Shown: positions 6,861 through 14,972, counted from the stretch's first letter. The stretch is DNA of 19,949 nucleotides from Candidatus Magasanikbacteria bacterium RIFCSPLOWO2_02_FULL_44_11 (GCA_001783035.1 MFQK01000028.1:16792-36740); one strand, 5' to 3'. The notes: generated by a model not told the origin, from the letters alone. Translations and numbers: made by a program.

Positions 6861-8084
6861 CTACTCCATGTGGTCATTTCTTATGGGTGAAAAAATATCA
6901 TGATTTTCATTTCCTCTGACCACGAGTTCGGCCCAGGCACCCTTATTCATTCGGGCAAGAGCATGATCGACTAGCAGGTATGTACCGGGCACATCTACGG
7001 TGAATTCCACAATCGTTGATCCGCCAGGTAATACAAGTGCGGTTTGTGTATTGTGTTCAAGGGATCCGCCAATGCTTGCGTTTGGATATACGGTATCGAA
7101 AATTTCTCCGATGACGTGGAACGAAGAAATAAGATTTACTCCACCATTGCCAACATATATTCGAATTTTATCGCCGACATTGGCGTACATCCGCGGAGCG
7201 CTTTGAATTTTTCCATTAAAAGTTACGTAGTTTGGTTTGCCGTCGATGAGAGCGGCGGCATCAAACGGAATCAGTCCTTTTTTTCCGATTTGTCCCATTG
7301 TATATAATTCTCCTTGAACAATATAAAATTCTTTATCAACTTGTTCAAGTTTCTCTTTTGGTTCAACGAGAATAAGCCCGTATTGTCCGTGAGAATTATG
7401 AGTGCTTACATTTGGCGTTGCGCAGTGGTACACATATAGCCCTGGATTGAGCGCCTTGAATTTAAATATCTTGGTTTCCCCAGGCGCCACATGAGTAAGT
7501 TTCGCCCCTCCACCCGGTCCAGTGACAGCGTGTAAGTCAATATTGTGGTCGTGTAGGCTGGTTGGGTCATTGGTAAGAGCAACCTCAACCGTATCACCTT
7601 CTTTAACGCGAAGCATGGGTCCCGGTGTTTGCCCGTTATATGTCCAGTAATTAAAATAAATTTCCGGCGCAATCTCGGAAATAACTTCTTGAGCTCGCAA
7701 GGAAATACGTACAATACCATCTGCGTCCGGTTTTTGCGATTCAGTCGGCACATCATTCGGATCGGCTCCGATATCTTTTACTTTTTCAAATCTATTTTTA
7801 TTCGTAAAAAAATCCAACATTCCTGTAAAAGGAATCGATGGTGGTAGGCCTCCTGGCGCGTGTGAGCGATTGAACGTCGGCATTGCAAAATCGGGGGCGT
7901 ATGTTTTGTTTGATAGAGTCCACGTAAAAATTGCCACTATCAGCAAGATGGTGGATATTAATATTGTTTTTAATTTAAAAAAGTCTGCAAGATTTCTATA
8001 TTTATAAAACCGGATAAGTATAGTGGCAATTGCCACAATTCCCACGATTATAGAAATTGACTCAAAAATCAGGTATTTGAACAT
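6861..8084 (-). CDS. nirK: AniA/NirK-type copper nitrite reductase, membrane-anchored, with Gln at the axial copper position
   Basis: The family reduces nitrite to nitric oxide with a type 1 electron-transfer copper and a type 2 catalytic copper in two cupredoxin domains. Two hydrophobic helices (about residues 5-25 and 39-57) anchor this 407-residue protein; the catalytic part would face outside. Visible ligands: His180, Cys221 and His229 for type 1; His185, His220 and His374 for type 2; Asp183 and His323 as catalytic pair. The segments NPGLYVYHCA, SSFHVIGEIFD and LVDHAL match Neisseria AniA closely. The axial type 1 ligand, Met in the family's HIANGMYG, is Gln234 here (HNSHGQYG), as in stellacyanin. 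No electron donor or denitrification gene is nearby. The gene may be an accessory acquisition. No convincing promoter was found. Family assignment is strong; activity on nitrite is inferred. Confidence 0.92.
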   Translation of the reverse strand: MFKYLIFESISIIVGIVAIATILIRFYKYRNLADFFKLKTILISTILLIVAIFTWTLSNKTYAPDFAMPTFNRSHAPGGLPPSIPFTGMLDFFTNKNRFEKVKDIGADPNDVPTESQKPDADGIVRISLRAQEVISEIAPEIYFNYWTYNGQTPGPMLRVKEGDTVEVALTNDPTSLHDHNIDLHAVTGPGGGAKLTHVAPGETKIFKFKALNPGLYVYHCATPNVSTHNSHGQYGLILVEPKEKLEQVDKEFYIVQGELYTMGQIGKKGLIPFDAAALIDGKPNYVTFNGKIQSAPRMYANVGDKIRIYVGNGGVNLISSFHVIGEIFDTVYPNASIGGSLEHNTQTALVLPGGSTIVEFTVDVPGTYLLVDHALARMNKGAWAELVVRGNENHDIFSPIRNDHME

Positions 8085-8183
8085 ATAAATATTTATCTCA
8101 TTTTAATAGCGCCGATCTTGGTTTGATAGGAAATAAATTTTTTGTTATATGTTTTAATCGTATCATTTTATTCGTATTTATAC

Positions 8184-8229
8184 AAAAAAACGAAGCACTA
8201 GGTGTGTTTTGTCTGACCGGGCTCCTAGT
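8184..8229 (-). terminator. Likely terminator of the parA transcript
   Basis: On the minus strand ACTAGG (8229-8224) pairs with CCTAGT (8202-8197) around a 21-base loop, followed within six bases by seven T residues (8190-8184). It lies 25 bases after the parA stop. The stem is short and the loop long, so it is a weak terminator at best. Confidence 0.45.
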
Positions 8230-8253
8230 CGTAGACGATGTTAGAACTAAGAT

Positions 8254-9273
8254 TTAGTATTCTGCCAATATTTTTAAAACATTATTTGTTAGCATTTTGA
8301 ATTCTTCTTTAGATTTTTCAATGTTCTCTTTTGTTCCTAAGTGTATTTCTTCAATTAAATTTGGATCAAGATCAAAGATCGCCACCCCGACTTCTTGGCA
8401 TTTTGCTGGGATTCTGCCATAATCCTGAATTTCCGCAAGTGGATTTTTCCAACTTCTTTCCACCAAACCATTTCGTCCGTGCTTTTCTGATAAATTTTTT
8501 TTAACTTTAGCAGGAAGCTCCTCAATCCAATGGCGGTGATCTTTTATTGGTTGTTTGCCATATACATTATAGGAATTAATAATATATCCAATAAATAACC
8601 CATCGCCAGAAAGCACATATTTACTTTCTGTATTTCCCGACAAAGCCTTACCTGTAACTTTCCAGTTCTGTTTCCATTTTTCAAAAATACTGCCGAGATT
8701 TTCGATACCCTGCACACTAAAGGCATCGGGCATCATAGGAACGACAAAATAATCTGAACCAAGAAAAATAATTTGATTTAATAATGATAGACTAGGAGAA
8801 GTATCAATAACAAAAACATCCACTTCGTCTTTTAAACCTCGTTCTCTAAGGAATCTGTCAATTGCGCTAGTTTGAAAATAGCCAAGTTGTTGTCCTGCCG
8901 CCGCCTGTCCATAAGCCGTGACTAGTATATTTTCATAAAGCGAAAGTTCAACACTACCCTTCATCAAAGAAAGATTATTATTGCTATTTGGAATTTGAAT
9001 AAATGGTATATTTAGATTTATATCCGAGCCGCCCTCTACCACCCCTTTTAACACATCATAAATATTTTTTTCTTGTGAAGAAAATAAATTTTTTTCATAA
9101 TAATTGTCTCCCAGTGATAGGCGAGAAAGATTACACTGCGGGTCAAGATCAACTAATACAGTTTTATATCCTTGTTTAGCAAAAGACACGGCACAATTAA
9201 AAGCCAAGGTAGTTTTACCAACACCACCTTTGTTATTTGCAAAAAGTAACTTTTTTGTGCGAGTGAATTTCAT
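8254..9273 (-). CDS. Orphan ParA/Soj-family ATPase
   Basis: ParA-type ATPases partition or position DNA and large complexes by ATP-dependent binding to the nucleoid or membrane. The 339-residue protein opens with the deviant Walker A NKGGVGKTT (residues 14-22), which has the signature lysine. VLVDLDPQCNLS follows at about 39-50, and VFVIDTSPSLS is the Walker B region near 153-163. It is longer than a minimal Soj because of an insertion around residues 60-110 and an added C-terminal tail. No parB or centromere-like repeat lies nearby, so a chromosomal ParAB role is not supported. The gene is visibly more AT-rich than most of its neighbours and sits at the 3' end of tRNA-Gln, a common integration site. 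A promoter with the predicted start on the ATG suggests a leaderless message. Confidence 0.9.
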   Translation of the reverse strand: MKFTRTKKLLFANNKGGVGKTTLAFNCAVSFAKQGYKTVLVDLDPQCNLSRLSLGDNYYEKNLFSSQEKNIYDVLKGVVEGGSDINLNIPFIQIPNSNNNLSLMKGSVELSLYENILVTAYGQAAAGQQLGYFQTSAIDRFLRERGLKDEVDVFVIDTSPSLSLLNQIIFLGSDYFVVPMMPDAFSVQGIENLGSIFEKWKQNWKVTGKALSGNTESKYVLSGDGLFIGYIINSYNVYGKQPIKDHRHWIEELPAKVKKNLSEKHGRNGLVERSWKNPLAEIQDYGRIPAKCQEVGVAIFDLDPNLIEEIHLGTKENIEKSKEEFKMLTNNVLKILAEY

Positions 9274-9279
9274 ATCGTC

Positions 9280-9307
9280 ATTATATCAAAAAATGCTATT
9301 TTTGCAA
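9280..9307 (-). promoter_or_regulatory. parA promoter giving a leaderless transcript
   Basis: On the minus strand TTGCAA (9307-9302), a 16-base spacer ending in TGA, and TATAAT (9285-9280) form a strong extended -10 promoter. Only six bases separate the -10 from the ATG at 9273, so transcription should begin at or next to the start codon. Confidence 0.75.
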
Positions 9308-9316
9308 CATACAATT

Positions 9317-9390
9317 TGGCTCGGGGACTTGGATTCGAACCAAGATACGCAGATTCAGAGTCTGCGGTCCTGCCGTTAGACGATCCCCGA
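9317..9390 (-). tRNA. tRNA-Gln (anticodon CTG), CCA encoded
   Basis: The minus strand from 9390 folds as a full cloverleaf of 74 bases. The acceptor TCGGGGA pairs with TCCCCGA. The anticodon stem GCAGA/TCTGC encloses loop CTCTGAA with anticodon CTG. The T arm is CTTGG, loop TTCGAAT, CCAAG. The discriminator base is G, and CCA is in the DNA (9319-9317). It reads the CAG codon. The 5' end is six bases after the stop of the peptidase gene, so it is probably cut from the end of the dnaX transcript. Confidence 0.97.
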
Positions 9391-9396
9391 ATTTTT

Positions 9397-10356
9397 TTAT
9401 TTCGTAATAGTCGAGCCGCTTGGTAAATTCATTAACCATTCGGCATCAACCGTTTTGACTGCGCTCCACGACCAACGATGGTTTTTGAAAACTTGCGGTG
9501 ATGAAATATAACGTTTTTCGTTGTTTTCGACCAGATAAATAGTTCCTTTTCCGCGCGGTTTAACTAGCTGTTTTGGCTGTGTGAAAAGGACAGTCGGAGG
9601 TCCGTCGGCTTTACGTCGTTTATGGTCGAAATCGTGTAAAGTGTCCATAATAGTAGCATATGGGTAGCGATAGTCAAGACCGTTCTTGAACTCGGAATCG
9701 TTGATCAGAAATTCCTGTTTGATATCGTCATAGCCAGTAATGACCATAACGTGATAGTATGAGCCGTTGATTGCAAAGCGATGATCGGGATTCATGCCTT
9801 TGGCATAGTGAAAAGACATCACTGGATGGCCAAGACTTATTTCCATTTTAATATCTTCCAACTTTGGATTTTTTATGACGGTCGCACTGAAAGAACTGTA
9901 TTCGTTGATGATACGAGCCGTTCTGGCGGCATCGGTATCCGCGTTAGACCCAAAAATTTTATCTTCCCACGTAAAGAGAGGCCATAATTTTTGTTTAATT
10001 TCTTTGGGTGGGAGTTTTCTTTTAGCCGTCGATAGATAATATTCTTCGATCATGATAATACTGGCTTCTTCGCAAGCATTATTCCATGGCTTGACCCAAA
10101 CACCGTCGGGGATTTCCCAAATATGGGGAACAGACAAACTAACCGCCTTGGGGATGGTTGGTTTTGGCGCTGTCGTCGTGGCCGCGGCAATCGTGACTTG
10201 TTCCTCATTTGCCGCCACCCAGGCTTTAATTGGTAAGCGATGCCTTTGCCGGTAGGAGACTATTCCAAATAAAGAAATAAAAATCACCAGGGCTAAGGCA
10301 AAGATTTTTTTCATATTAGGAGGTGTTCTAAAAGCTTTTCTTTGTCTTAGGGCCAT
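9397..10356 (-). CDS. Membrane-anchored C39-like cysteine peptidase with a C-terminal repeat-type domain
   Basis: Residues 15-35 (MKKIFALALVIFISLFGIV) form a signal anchor, so the catalytic part faces outside. A papain-like C39-type core follows. Candidate nucleophile Cys95 is in WNNACEEASIIM, His202 in YYHVMVITGYDD, and Asp220 in FLINDSE. The last 50 residues (GTIYLVENNEKRYISSP onward) resemble a small domain I know from other CPR surface proteins and may bind the cell wall; that is weakly based. Met15 (base 10314) is a good alternative start because it begins the signal sequence; neither start has a Shine-Dalgarno site. The gene lies 27 bases after dnaX (69 with the later start) and six before tRNA-Gln. 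Its substrate is unknown; bacteriocin leader removal or wall-protein processing are possible. Confidence 0.82.
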   Translation of the reverse strand: MALRQRKAFRTPPNMKKIFALALVIFISLFGIVSYRQRHRLPIKAWVAANEEQVTIAAATTTAPKPTIPKAVSLSVPHIWEIPDGVWVKPWNNACEEASIIMIEEYYLSTAKRKLPPKEIKQKLWPLFTWEDKIFGSNADTDAARTARIINEYSSFSATVIKNPKLEDIKMEISLGHPVMSFHYAKGMNPDHRFAINGSYYHVMVITGYDDIKQEFLINDSEFKNGLDYRYPYATIMDTLHDFDHKRRKADGPPTVLFTQPKQLVKPRGKGTIYLVENNEKRYISSPQVFKNHRWSWSAVKTVDAEWLMNLPSGSTITK

Positions 10357-10383
10357 ATATTTACGATAACGAACGGGACGAGA

Positions 10384-11916
10384 TTAGTCAACCACTTCGC
10401 CACCAAAAGCCAGAGCCAATGAAGTAAGGTCGGCAGTCGGCGGGGCGGTCACCGCTTCCTCGATTTCACAACTTATCAGAACTTGTTCTTGAAAAAAACC
10501 ATGGAGGGCTTGCTCGATGACGCGCTTTGTTTTGAGTTCTTCAACTTTTTCTTTATGGAATGAATAGGGGACGCCCAGGACCAAGAGATTATGTTCCAAT
10601 CGTTTGAGGGTGCACATTTTAAGGATAAATGTCAGGGAATGGTTGGTCTCGCTGATTTTTTCTATTAAACTCGCCCATTTGCTATGAATTTGCTCGATGG
10701 TTGTGGCCAGGACAGATGGTTTTGTGGTCGGAACAATGGATTTTATCGTTTCTTTAGGGGGTGTTACTATGATTGAAGTTTTTTTTTCTATCTCAGGTGA
10801 GCCAATCGGCATGGTCGGCCCGGTTACCAGAGCGACCACCTCGGCTGCCAAAAGTTCGAGCGGTAATTGCGGTAAGGGTGAAGTTTTAGCGTCGAGCCGT
10901 CTTTTTAGAGCCAGTTCAATCATGGTGATAAGCGTGGTTTGGGCAATATTTTTGGCCAGGTTTTGCAGCTCACCAAGCATATGATCGCTGTAGTCGGAGC
11001 GATAAAGATCGGTCGAGTTGCTCATTTTGATAATCAAGAGCGCCCGGAGCAGCTCGAGCAAAGTTAAAGCAAACTGGTCCGGCGATTGGCCGTTATGAAT
11101 TTCGGCGTGCAAAAGGTTGACGGCTTCGCGAGGTTCACCGTTTGTAAGATGTTTGATAAAATTCAGGACTATTTCGTGGTTGACTGACGGCAGCATTAGC
11201 TCGGCATCTCGGGCGGTAATATTTTTCAGGTTTAGGGAAAAAATTTGTCCGAGCAAGCTCTCGGCATCACGCAGACAGCCGTCGCTTTTGGCAATGACCC
11301 CGTCGAAGACTTTTTGTTCAACGGAAATTTTTTCTTCTTGCGCGATTTTTCGGAGACGATTAAGCATCGGCTCATAGCTGATTTTTTTGAAATGGAAGCG
11401 CTGGCAGCGGGAGATGACTGTGGCCGGTAATTTATGCAGTTCCGTCGTCGCCAAAATGAAAATAGCATGAGCCGGAGGTTCTTCCAGTGTTTTGAGAAGT
11501 GCATTGAAGGCGTGGTTCGACAGCATGTGCACTTCGTCGATGATAAAAACTTTATAAGCGGATTTGGTCGGTTTGAATTGGGCGTTTTCGATGATATTTT
11601 CACGGACATTATCGACGCCGGTCTGTGAAGCGGCATCGATTTCCATAACATCGATGTGTCTGCCGGCGTTTAATTCGATACATGAGGTGCAAGCGTTACA
11701 TGGTTCGGCGCTGTTTTTTTTGCGGTCGGTGCAATTTATAGCTTTGGCCAGCAGCCTGGCGGAAGTGGTTTTTCCAACTCCGCGCGGTCCAGAAAAAAGA
11801 TAAGCATGGGCGATGGTCGAAAGCACGATTTCGTTTTGAAGAGTTTTTTGGACGTGGTCTTGGTCGCAGACATCGCTCCATTTGGCGGGGCGGTATTTTC
11901 GGTAAAGAGTGGTCAT
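10384..11916 (-). CDS. dnaX: DNA polymerase III subunit gamma/tau
   Basis: DnaX is the clamp-loader ATPase that places the sliding clamp on DNA. From the start at 11916 the protein begins MTTLYRKYRPAKWSDV, the family's normal N-terminus; an upstream ATG at 11967 would add 17 unrelated residues inside the previous gene. Walker A is GPRGVGKTT (43-51). The zinc ligands are Cys62, Cys73, Cys76 and Cys79. IDEVHML and VISRCQRFHF are the Walker B and SRC motifs. A variable linker rich in Thr, Pro and Lys separates the AAA+ part from a C-terminal domain that may bind the polymerase. Length 510 is normal. I see no A-run frameshift site, so tau alone is likely. The start is four bases after the ATPase gene's stop. 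Confidence 0.96.
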   Translation of the reverse strand: MTTLYRKYRPAKWSDVCDQDHVQKTLQNEIVLSTIAHAYLFSGPRGVGKTTSARLLAKAINCTDRKKNSAEPCNACTSCIELNAGRHIDVMEIDAASQTGVDNVRENIIENAQFKPTKSAYKVFIIDEVHMLSNHAFNALLKTLEEPPAHAIFILATTELHKLPATVISRCQRFHFKKISYEPMLNRLRKIAQEEKISVEQKVFDGVIAKSDGCLRDAESLLGQIFSLNLKNITARDAELMLPSVNHEIVLNFIKHLTNGEPREAVNLLHAEIHNGQSPDQFALTLLELLRALLIIKMSNSTDLYRSDYSDHMLGELQNLAKNIAQTTLITMIELALKRRLDAKTSPLPQLPLELLAAEVVALVTGPTMPIGSPEIEKKTSIIVTPPKETIKSIVPTTKPSVLATTIEQIHSKWASLIEKISETNHSLTFILKMCTLKRLEHNLLVLGVPYSFHKEKVEELKTKRVIEQALHGFFQEQVLISCEIEEAVTAPPTADLTSLALAFGGEVVD

Positions 11917-11920
11917 ATGG

Positions 11921-14458
11921 TTAAGGAGTTGTTTCACTGCTATCAACGGTCGGGGTGGAAGCACCAAGCTGCGTTCTTTCCAGTATTTCTTCTTCTACCA
12001 ATTCCCGTGGACGGCCGTAGGTGAGACGGGACAATTCTTTGATGGCCGCCGCGAGTTCTTTGTTTCCCGGTTTCGGCGGATAGGTCATCATATTAAACGG
12101 TTTTGCGGCCGTGTTGTCAATAAGAAGTTTGATATAAGCCGTATGTTGTTCGACATTGACTAAATCGTAGGCGCTGAACACCGGCGCAAATTCCTTACTA
12201 AGGACTTCGGCATCTTCCACGCCTATGCGGAAACTAACTATGGTGCCCGCATTGCCCAAGACGGCATCGCGCACGGTGGTTTTACCTTTGTTGTCTTCCA
12301 ACTGCTTCATGTACTGGTGGGCGATAATTAATTCCAGCCGGTATTTTCTGGCCTCGGAGAGAATGGTGGCGATGGAATCGGTAATAAAGTTTTGGAATTC
12401 ATCCATGTATAAATAAAAATCTTGGCGTTCTTCCTCGGGGAGGGAAGCGCGTTCAAGCGCGGCCATTTGTAATTTGGAAACGACAATCATACCAAGGAGA
12501 TTGGCATTGATTTCGCCGACCAGGCCTTTTGAGAGATTAACCAATAAAATTTTCTTTTTATCCATCACTTCGCGAAAATTAAAACCGGATTTGGATTGGC
12601 CGATTATATTACGGACCATGGCATTTTCGACGAAGCGGCCGACTTTGGAAATTAAGTAACCCAACATTTCGGATTTGTGGAAGTCTGAAGTTTTGGCCAT
12701 TTCTTTTTCCCAAAAAGCGCGCACTACCGGGTCGGTCAGTTTTTTCTTCCATTCGGCTACGAAAGCGTCGTCGGTAAACATACGGGGGATTTCGGCCATG
12801 GTGCCCGGAGTTTCTTTTTCGGCCATCAGAGTGAGCATAACGTTGCGCATTTGATGTTCAAACATCGGGCCGATCATGGACGGGTCGGAAACAAGTTTGT
12901 AGAATATTGAAATCATTTCTTGGGCCACAAAATCTTTTTGTTCTTCGGTGTTGGCCTCGAGCATATTTAGTCCGATTGGCCGGTCGACATCGGCGGGGTT
13001 AAAGTAAATGACATCGTCGACGCGTTCTTTGGGAACATGCTGCAAGACATATTCCACAAAATCGCCGTGCGGATCGATCACGCAGACGCCTTCGCCGTTT
13101 TGAATATCCTGGATTGCTAAATTTTGGATAAAGACCGATTTACCGCTGCCCGATTTACCGATGGTATATAAATGTCGTCGCCGGTCATCGCGTTTCATGC
13201 GAACGATTGTTTCTTCACCGCGATACATGGCGCGGCCAAGAACGATGCCTTCTTTGGGCATGTTTGTCGGCGGGGGAGATTTTCGCGCCCCCAGCCAATT
13301 AATGTGGGGTGTTTCGGTGGAAGGCACCGGTAAATGCCAGAAACTGGCCATCTCTTCGGTCGAGGCCACAAAATGGTGTTTGTCGTCGAACGATCGGTAG
13401 ATGGAATCGTGTATCAGGTTGTGTGGTTTGCGTGGCACGGCGGCTTTTAGGGAGTTGCCGTAGTGATAAATAGCGTACTGGCTGAAAGCATTCACGATAT
13501 TTTCCAGGTTCATTTGGGCTGTTTCCCGGTTTTCACCGGAACTCACTATCCGCATGGTTAGCTCCAGACCGCCATGACTCATTTTATCTTCCATCGCTTT
13601 GACCATTTCTTCTTCCATTTGGGTAAGCTGATATTTATGCTCGGCGGTTTCCTGGTTGGCTGCGCTGGTAGAAAAGAAATTTTTCATCAAATCGATAAAA
13701 CCGCGTCCACCGACGATATCTTCGAATTTTTTACCTTTTTTTATTTCTCTAGTCATTTCTACGCCGCCATGACGCCAGCCGGTTCCGGCCGGCCTGACAA
13801 CGTATTGGATTAATGCCCCCTGGTGCTCGCCAATTTTGGAAAGCGGGTTTAGGATGGCCACCAAAGGATCGCTGTCCATTTTTTTGTAAGTCTTGAAGGG
13901 CAGGGCCGATGGCATTTTAAACCGGAGATGGGCGCCGACAATGTGGCATTCCGGTTGGAAGATATTATAGTCCGTTTTTTCGCTGATTTCGGCGTGGGGA
14001 TACTGGGCATGGATTTGTTGTTCGACGAATTCTTTTAGTTTATCGGGTACGGCGACGTAAAAAGAAATTTGGTTGAAGGCGGTGACGATTTCAAAAGAAA
14101 TATGGTCGTTTCGGCCGCGGAGCCAGGCGCCAAGCCCGCGTTCGCGCTTGAGACCGGCGATAGACGAGAAAAGGGTGTCGGCCACGGCGATTTGTTCGCG
14201 AATTTGGTCGATTGTCTCGGTTGTGGTTTTGCTTTGGTCTTCGTTCTTTTTTTCTTTAGGCACTTTAATAAGCAGGACCGTTTTATGAAAAGCTTTACCG
14301 GCTCGGCTTTGGCTATGTAATATCGAGCGTACAATAAAAAGCGCCGCCAATCCGGTGACGGTGGAAAGTATGCCTAAAATAATCGGATAGGCGTTGGGGT
14401 AAGTACCGATTATCGCCGCGTTGGAAGTAAAAACATTAAAATACTCAAGCCAAGGCAT
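11921..14458 (-). CDS. Membrane-anchored VirD4/TraG-like ATPase (coupling-type)
   Basis: The family moves DNA or protein across envelopes in type IV secretion or DNA pumping. Residues about 20-46 form a membrane segment. A long non-ATPase region follows (to about 400), homologous to the protein at 2969-4366. The motor starts with TIGKSGSGKSVF, P-loop at 434-441, then VIDPHGDFVEYVL. Walker B is YLYMDEFQNF with Asp686 and Glu687. EARKYRLELIIAHQYMKQL is the sensor-like segment typical of VirD4/TraG/HerA motors. Length 845 is normal for the large CPR version. Its start overlaps the end of the upstream gene by 14 bases. No relaxase, VirB4 or pilus-channel genes are present, so a classical conjugation system is not indicated. 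DNA uptake or protein export are alternatives. Confidence 0.92.
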   Translation of the reverse strand: MPWLEYFNVFTSNAAIIGTYPNAYPIILGILSTVTGLAALFIVRSILHSQSRAGKAFHKTVLLIKVPKEKKNEDQSKTTTETIDQIREQIAVADTLFSSIAGLKRERGLGAWLRGRNDHISFEIVTAFNQISFYVAVPDKLKEFVEQQIHAQYPHAEISEKTDYNIFQPECHIVGAHLRFKMPSALPFKTYKKMDSDPLVAILNPLSKIGEHQGALIQYVVRPAGTGWRHGGVEMTREIKKGKKFEDIVGGRGFIDLMKNFFSTSAANQETAEHKYQLTQMEEEMVKAMEDKMSHGGLELTMRIVSSGENRETAQMNLENIVNAFSQYAIYHYGNSLKAAVPRKPHNLIHDSIYRSFDDKHHFVASTEEMASFWHLPVPSTETPHINWLGARKSPPPTNMPKEGIVLGRAMYRGEETIVRMKRDDRRRHLYTIGKSGSGKSVFIQNLAIQDIQNGEGVCVIDPHGDFVEYVLQHVPKERVDDVIYFNPADVDRPIGLNMLEANTEEQKDFVAQEMISIFYKLVSDPSMIGPMFEHQMRNVMLTLMAEKETPGTMAEIPRMFTDDAFVAEWKKKLTDPVVRAFWEKEMAKTSDFHKSEMLGYLISKVGRFVENAMVRNIIGQSKSGFNFREVMDKKKILLVNLSKGLVGEINANLLGMIVVSKLQMAALERASLPEEERQDFYLYMDEFQNFITDSIATILSEARKYRLELIIAHQYMKQLEDNKGKTTVRDAVLGNAGTIVSFRIGVEDAEVLSKEFAPVFSAYDLVNVEQHTAYIKLLIDNTAAKPFNMMTYPPKPGNKELAAAIKELSRLTYGRPRELVEEEILERTQLGASTPTVDSSETTP

Positions 14459-14939
14459 AGTTTTTTTGTTGGCGTTCCCGGTGAAGGAGTATGATACGGT
14501 CGGTTTTGATTTTCGCTTCCTGTTCCAGGAAAAAACGGTTAATGCCAGGAAGTATTTTTAACCACTGGAGTATAAGATGAAATATTTTTCGCACTTTGAG
14601 TTTGGTTGAATTAAGCAGTGTGCGAATGGAACGAGCGGTTTGTTCGCCCTTCAATTTAAATTCCTGTTGAGCGATTGGCGACAGCCGTCGGTAGGCGTTG
14701 GATAAATCTTTTTCCAGTATTTTTTCGACGGCGGTTATAAGCTCGTCTAATTCTCGGGTGGTAATTTGTTTTTTGGCGGGGGACAGGCTTGTTGGTTGGG
14801 AAGTTGTTTTTTCTTCCGGCGTCGTTTCTTGTTTTGGGGATATTATTTTTTCGGTCGATTCCGTTTCAACAGCGCTTTTATCCACCTCTAGGATGGGTGT
14901 TTCAAGTAAGTTTATTGATTCTCTTTTTCGATCTGTCAT
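14445..14939 (-). CDS. Conserved-looking small protein translationally coupled to the VirD4-like ATPase
   Basis: I cannot name a family for this 164-residue protein. The first 60 residues are low-complexity and rich in Thr, Glu, Pro and Ser. Residues 60-115 look helical and charged (TTRELDELITAVEKILEKDL, then IAQQEFKLKGEQTARSIR). A mildly hydrophobic amphipathic stretch follows (IFHLILQWLKILPGINRFFL, about 119-138), then a basic tail. The 3' end overlaps the ATPase start by 14 bases, a strong sign that the two are made together and act together, perhaps as an adaptor or recruitment factor. An extended -10 gives a nearly leaderless message. The ATG at 14939 is the only one near that promoter. 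Confidence 0.8.
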   Translation of the reverse strand: MTDRKRESINLLETPILEVDKSAVETESTEKIISPKQETTPEEKTTSQPTSLSPAKKQITTRELDELITAVEKILEKDLSNAYRRLSPIAQQEFKLKGEQTARSIRTLLNSTKLKVRKIFHLILQWLKILPGINRFFLEQEAKIKTDRIILLHRERQQKNYALA

Positions 14940-14946
14940 ATAGCCT

Positions 14947-14972
14947 TAAGTATACCATATATGATATACTTA
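14947..14972. promoter_or_regulatory. Palindromic divergent promoter, ATPase operon and corA
   Basis: This 26-base segment is a palindrome with one mismatched pair, centred on CATATATG. Each half reads TGn-TATACT outward, so it offers an extended -10 in both directions: TGGTATACT on the minus strand (14957-14949) for the operon starting at 14939, and TGATATACT on the plus strand (14962-14970) toward the CorA-like gene. A further TATAAT at 14990-14995 may be a second plus-strand -10. A dimeric regulator could block both promoters at once. Confidence 0.6.

Noticed and set aside
8224..8250. A stretch resembling the D-arm side of a tRNA (TAGACGAT shared with tRNA-Gln), as a possible att remnant
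   Set aside because: Only eight bases match, no acceptor or T arm follows, and the segment is better explained as part of the parA terminator stem.
10303..10320. AGGAGGTG close to the alternative start of the peptidase gene
   Set aside because: The motif is on the plus strand, while the gene is on the minus strand, so it cannot be its ribosome binding site.
11917..11967. Upstream ATG extending dnaX by 17 residues
   Set aside because: The extension lies inside the ATPase gene, and the family N-terminus begins at the ATG at 11916.
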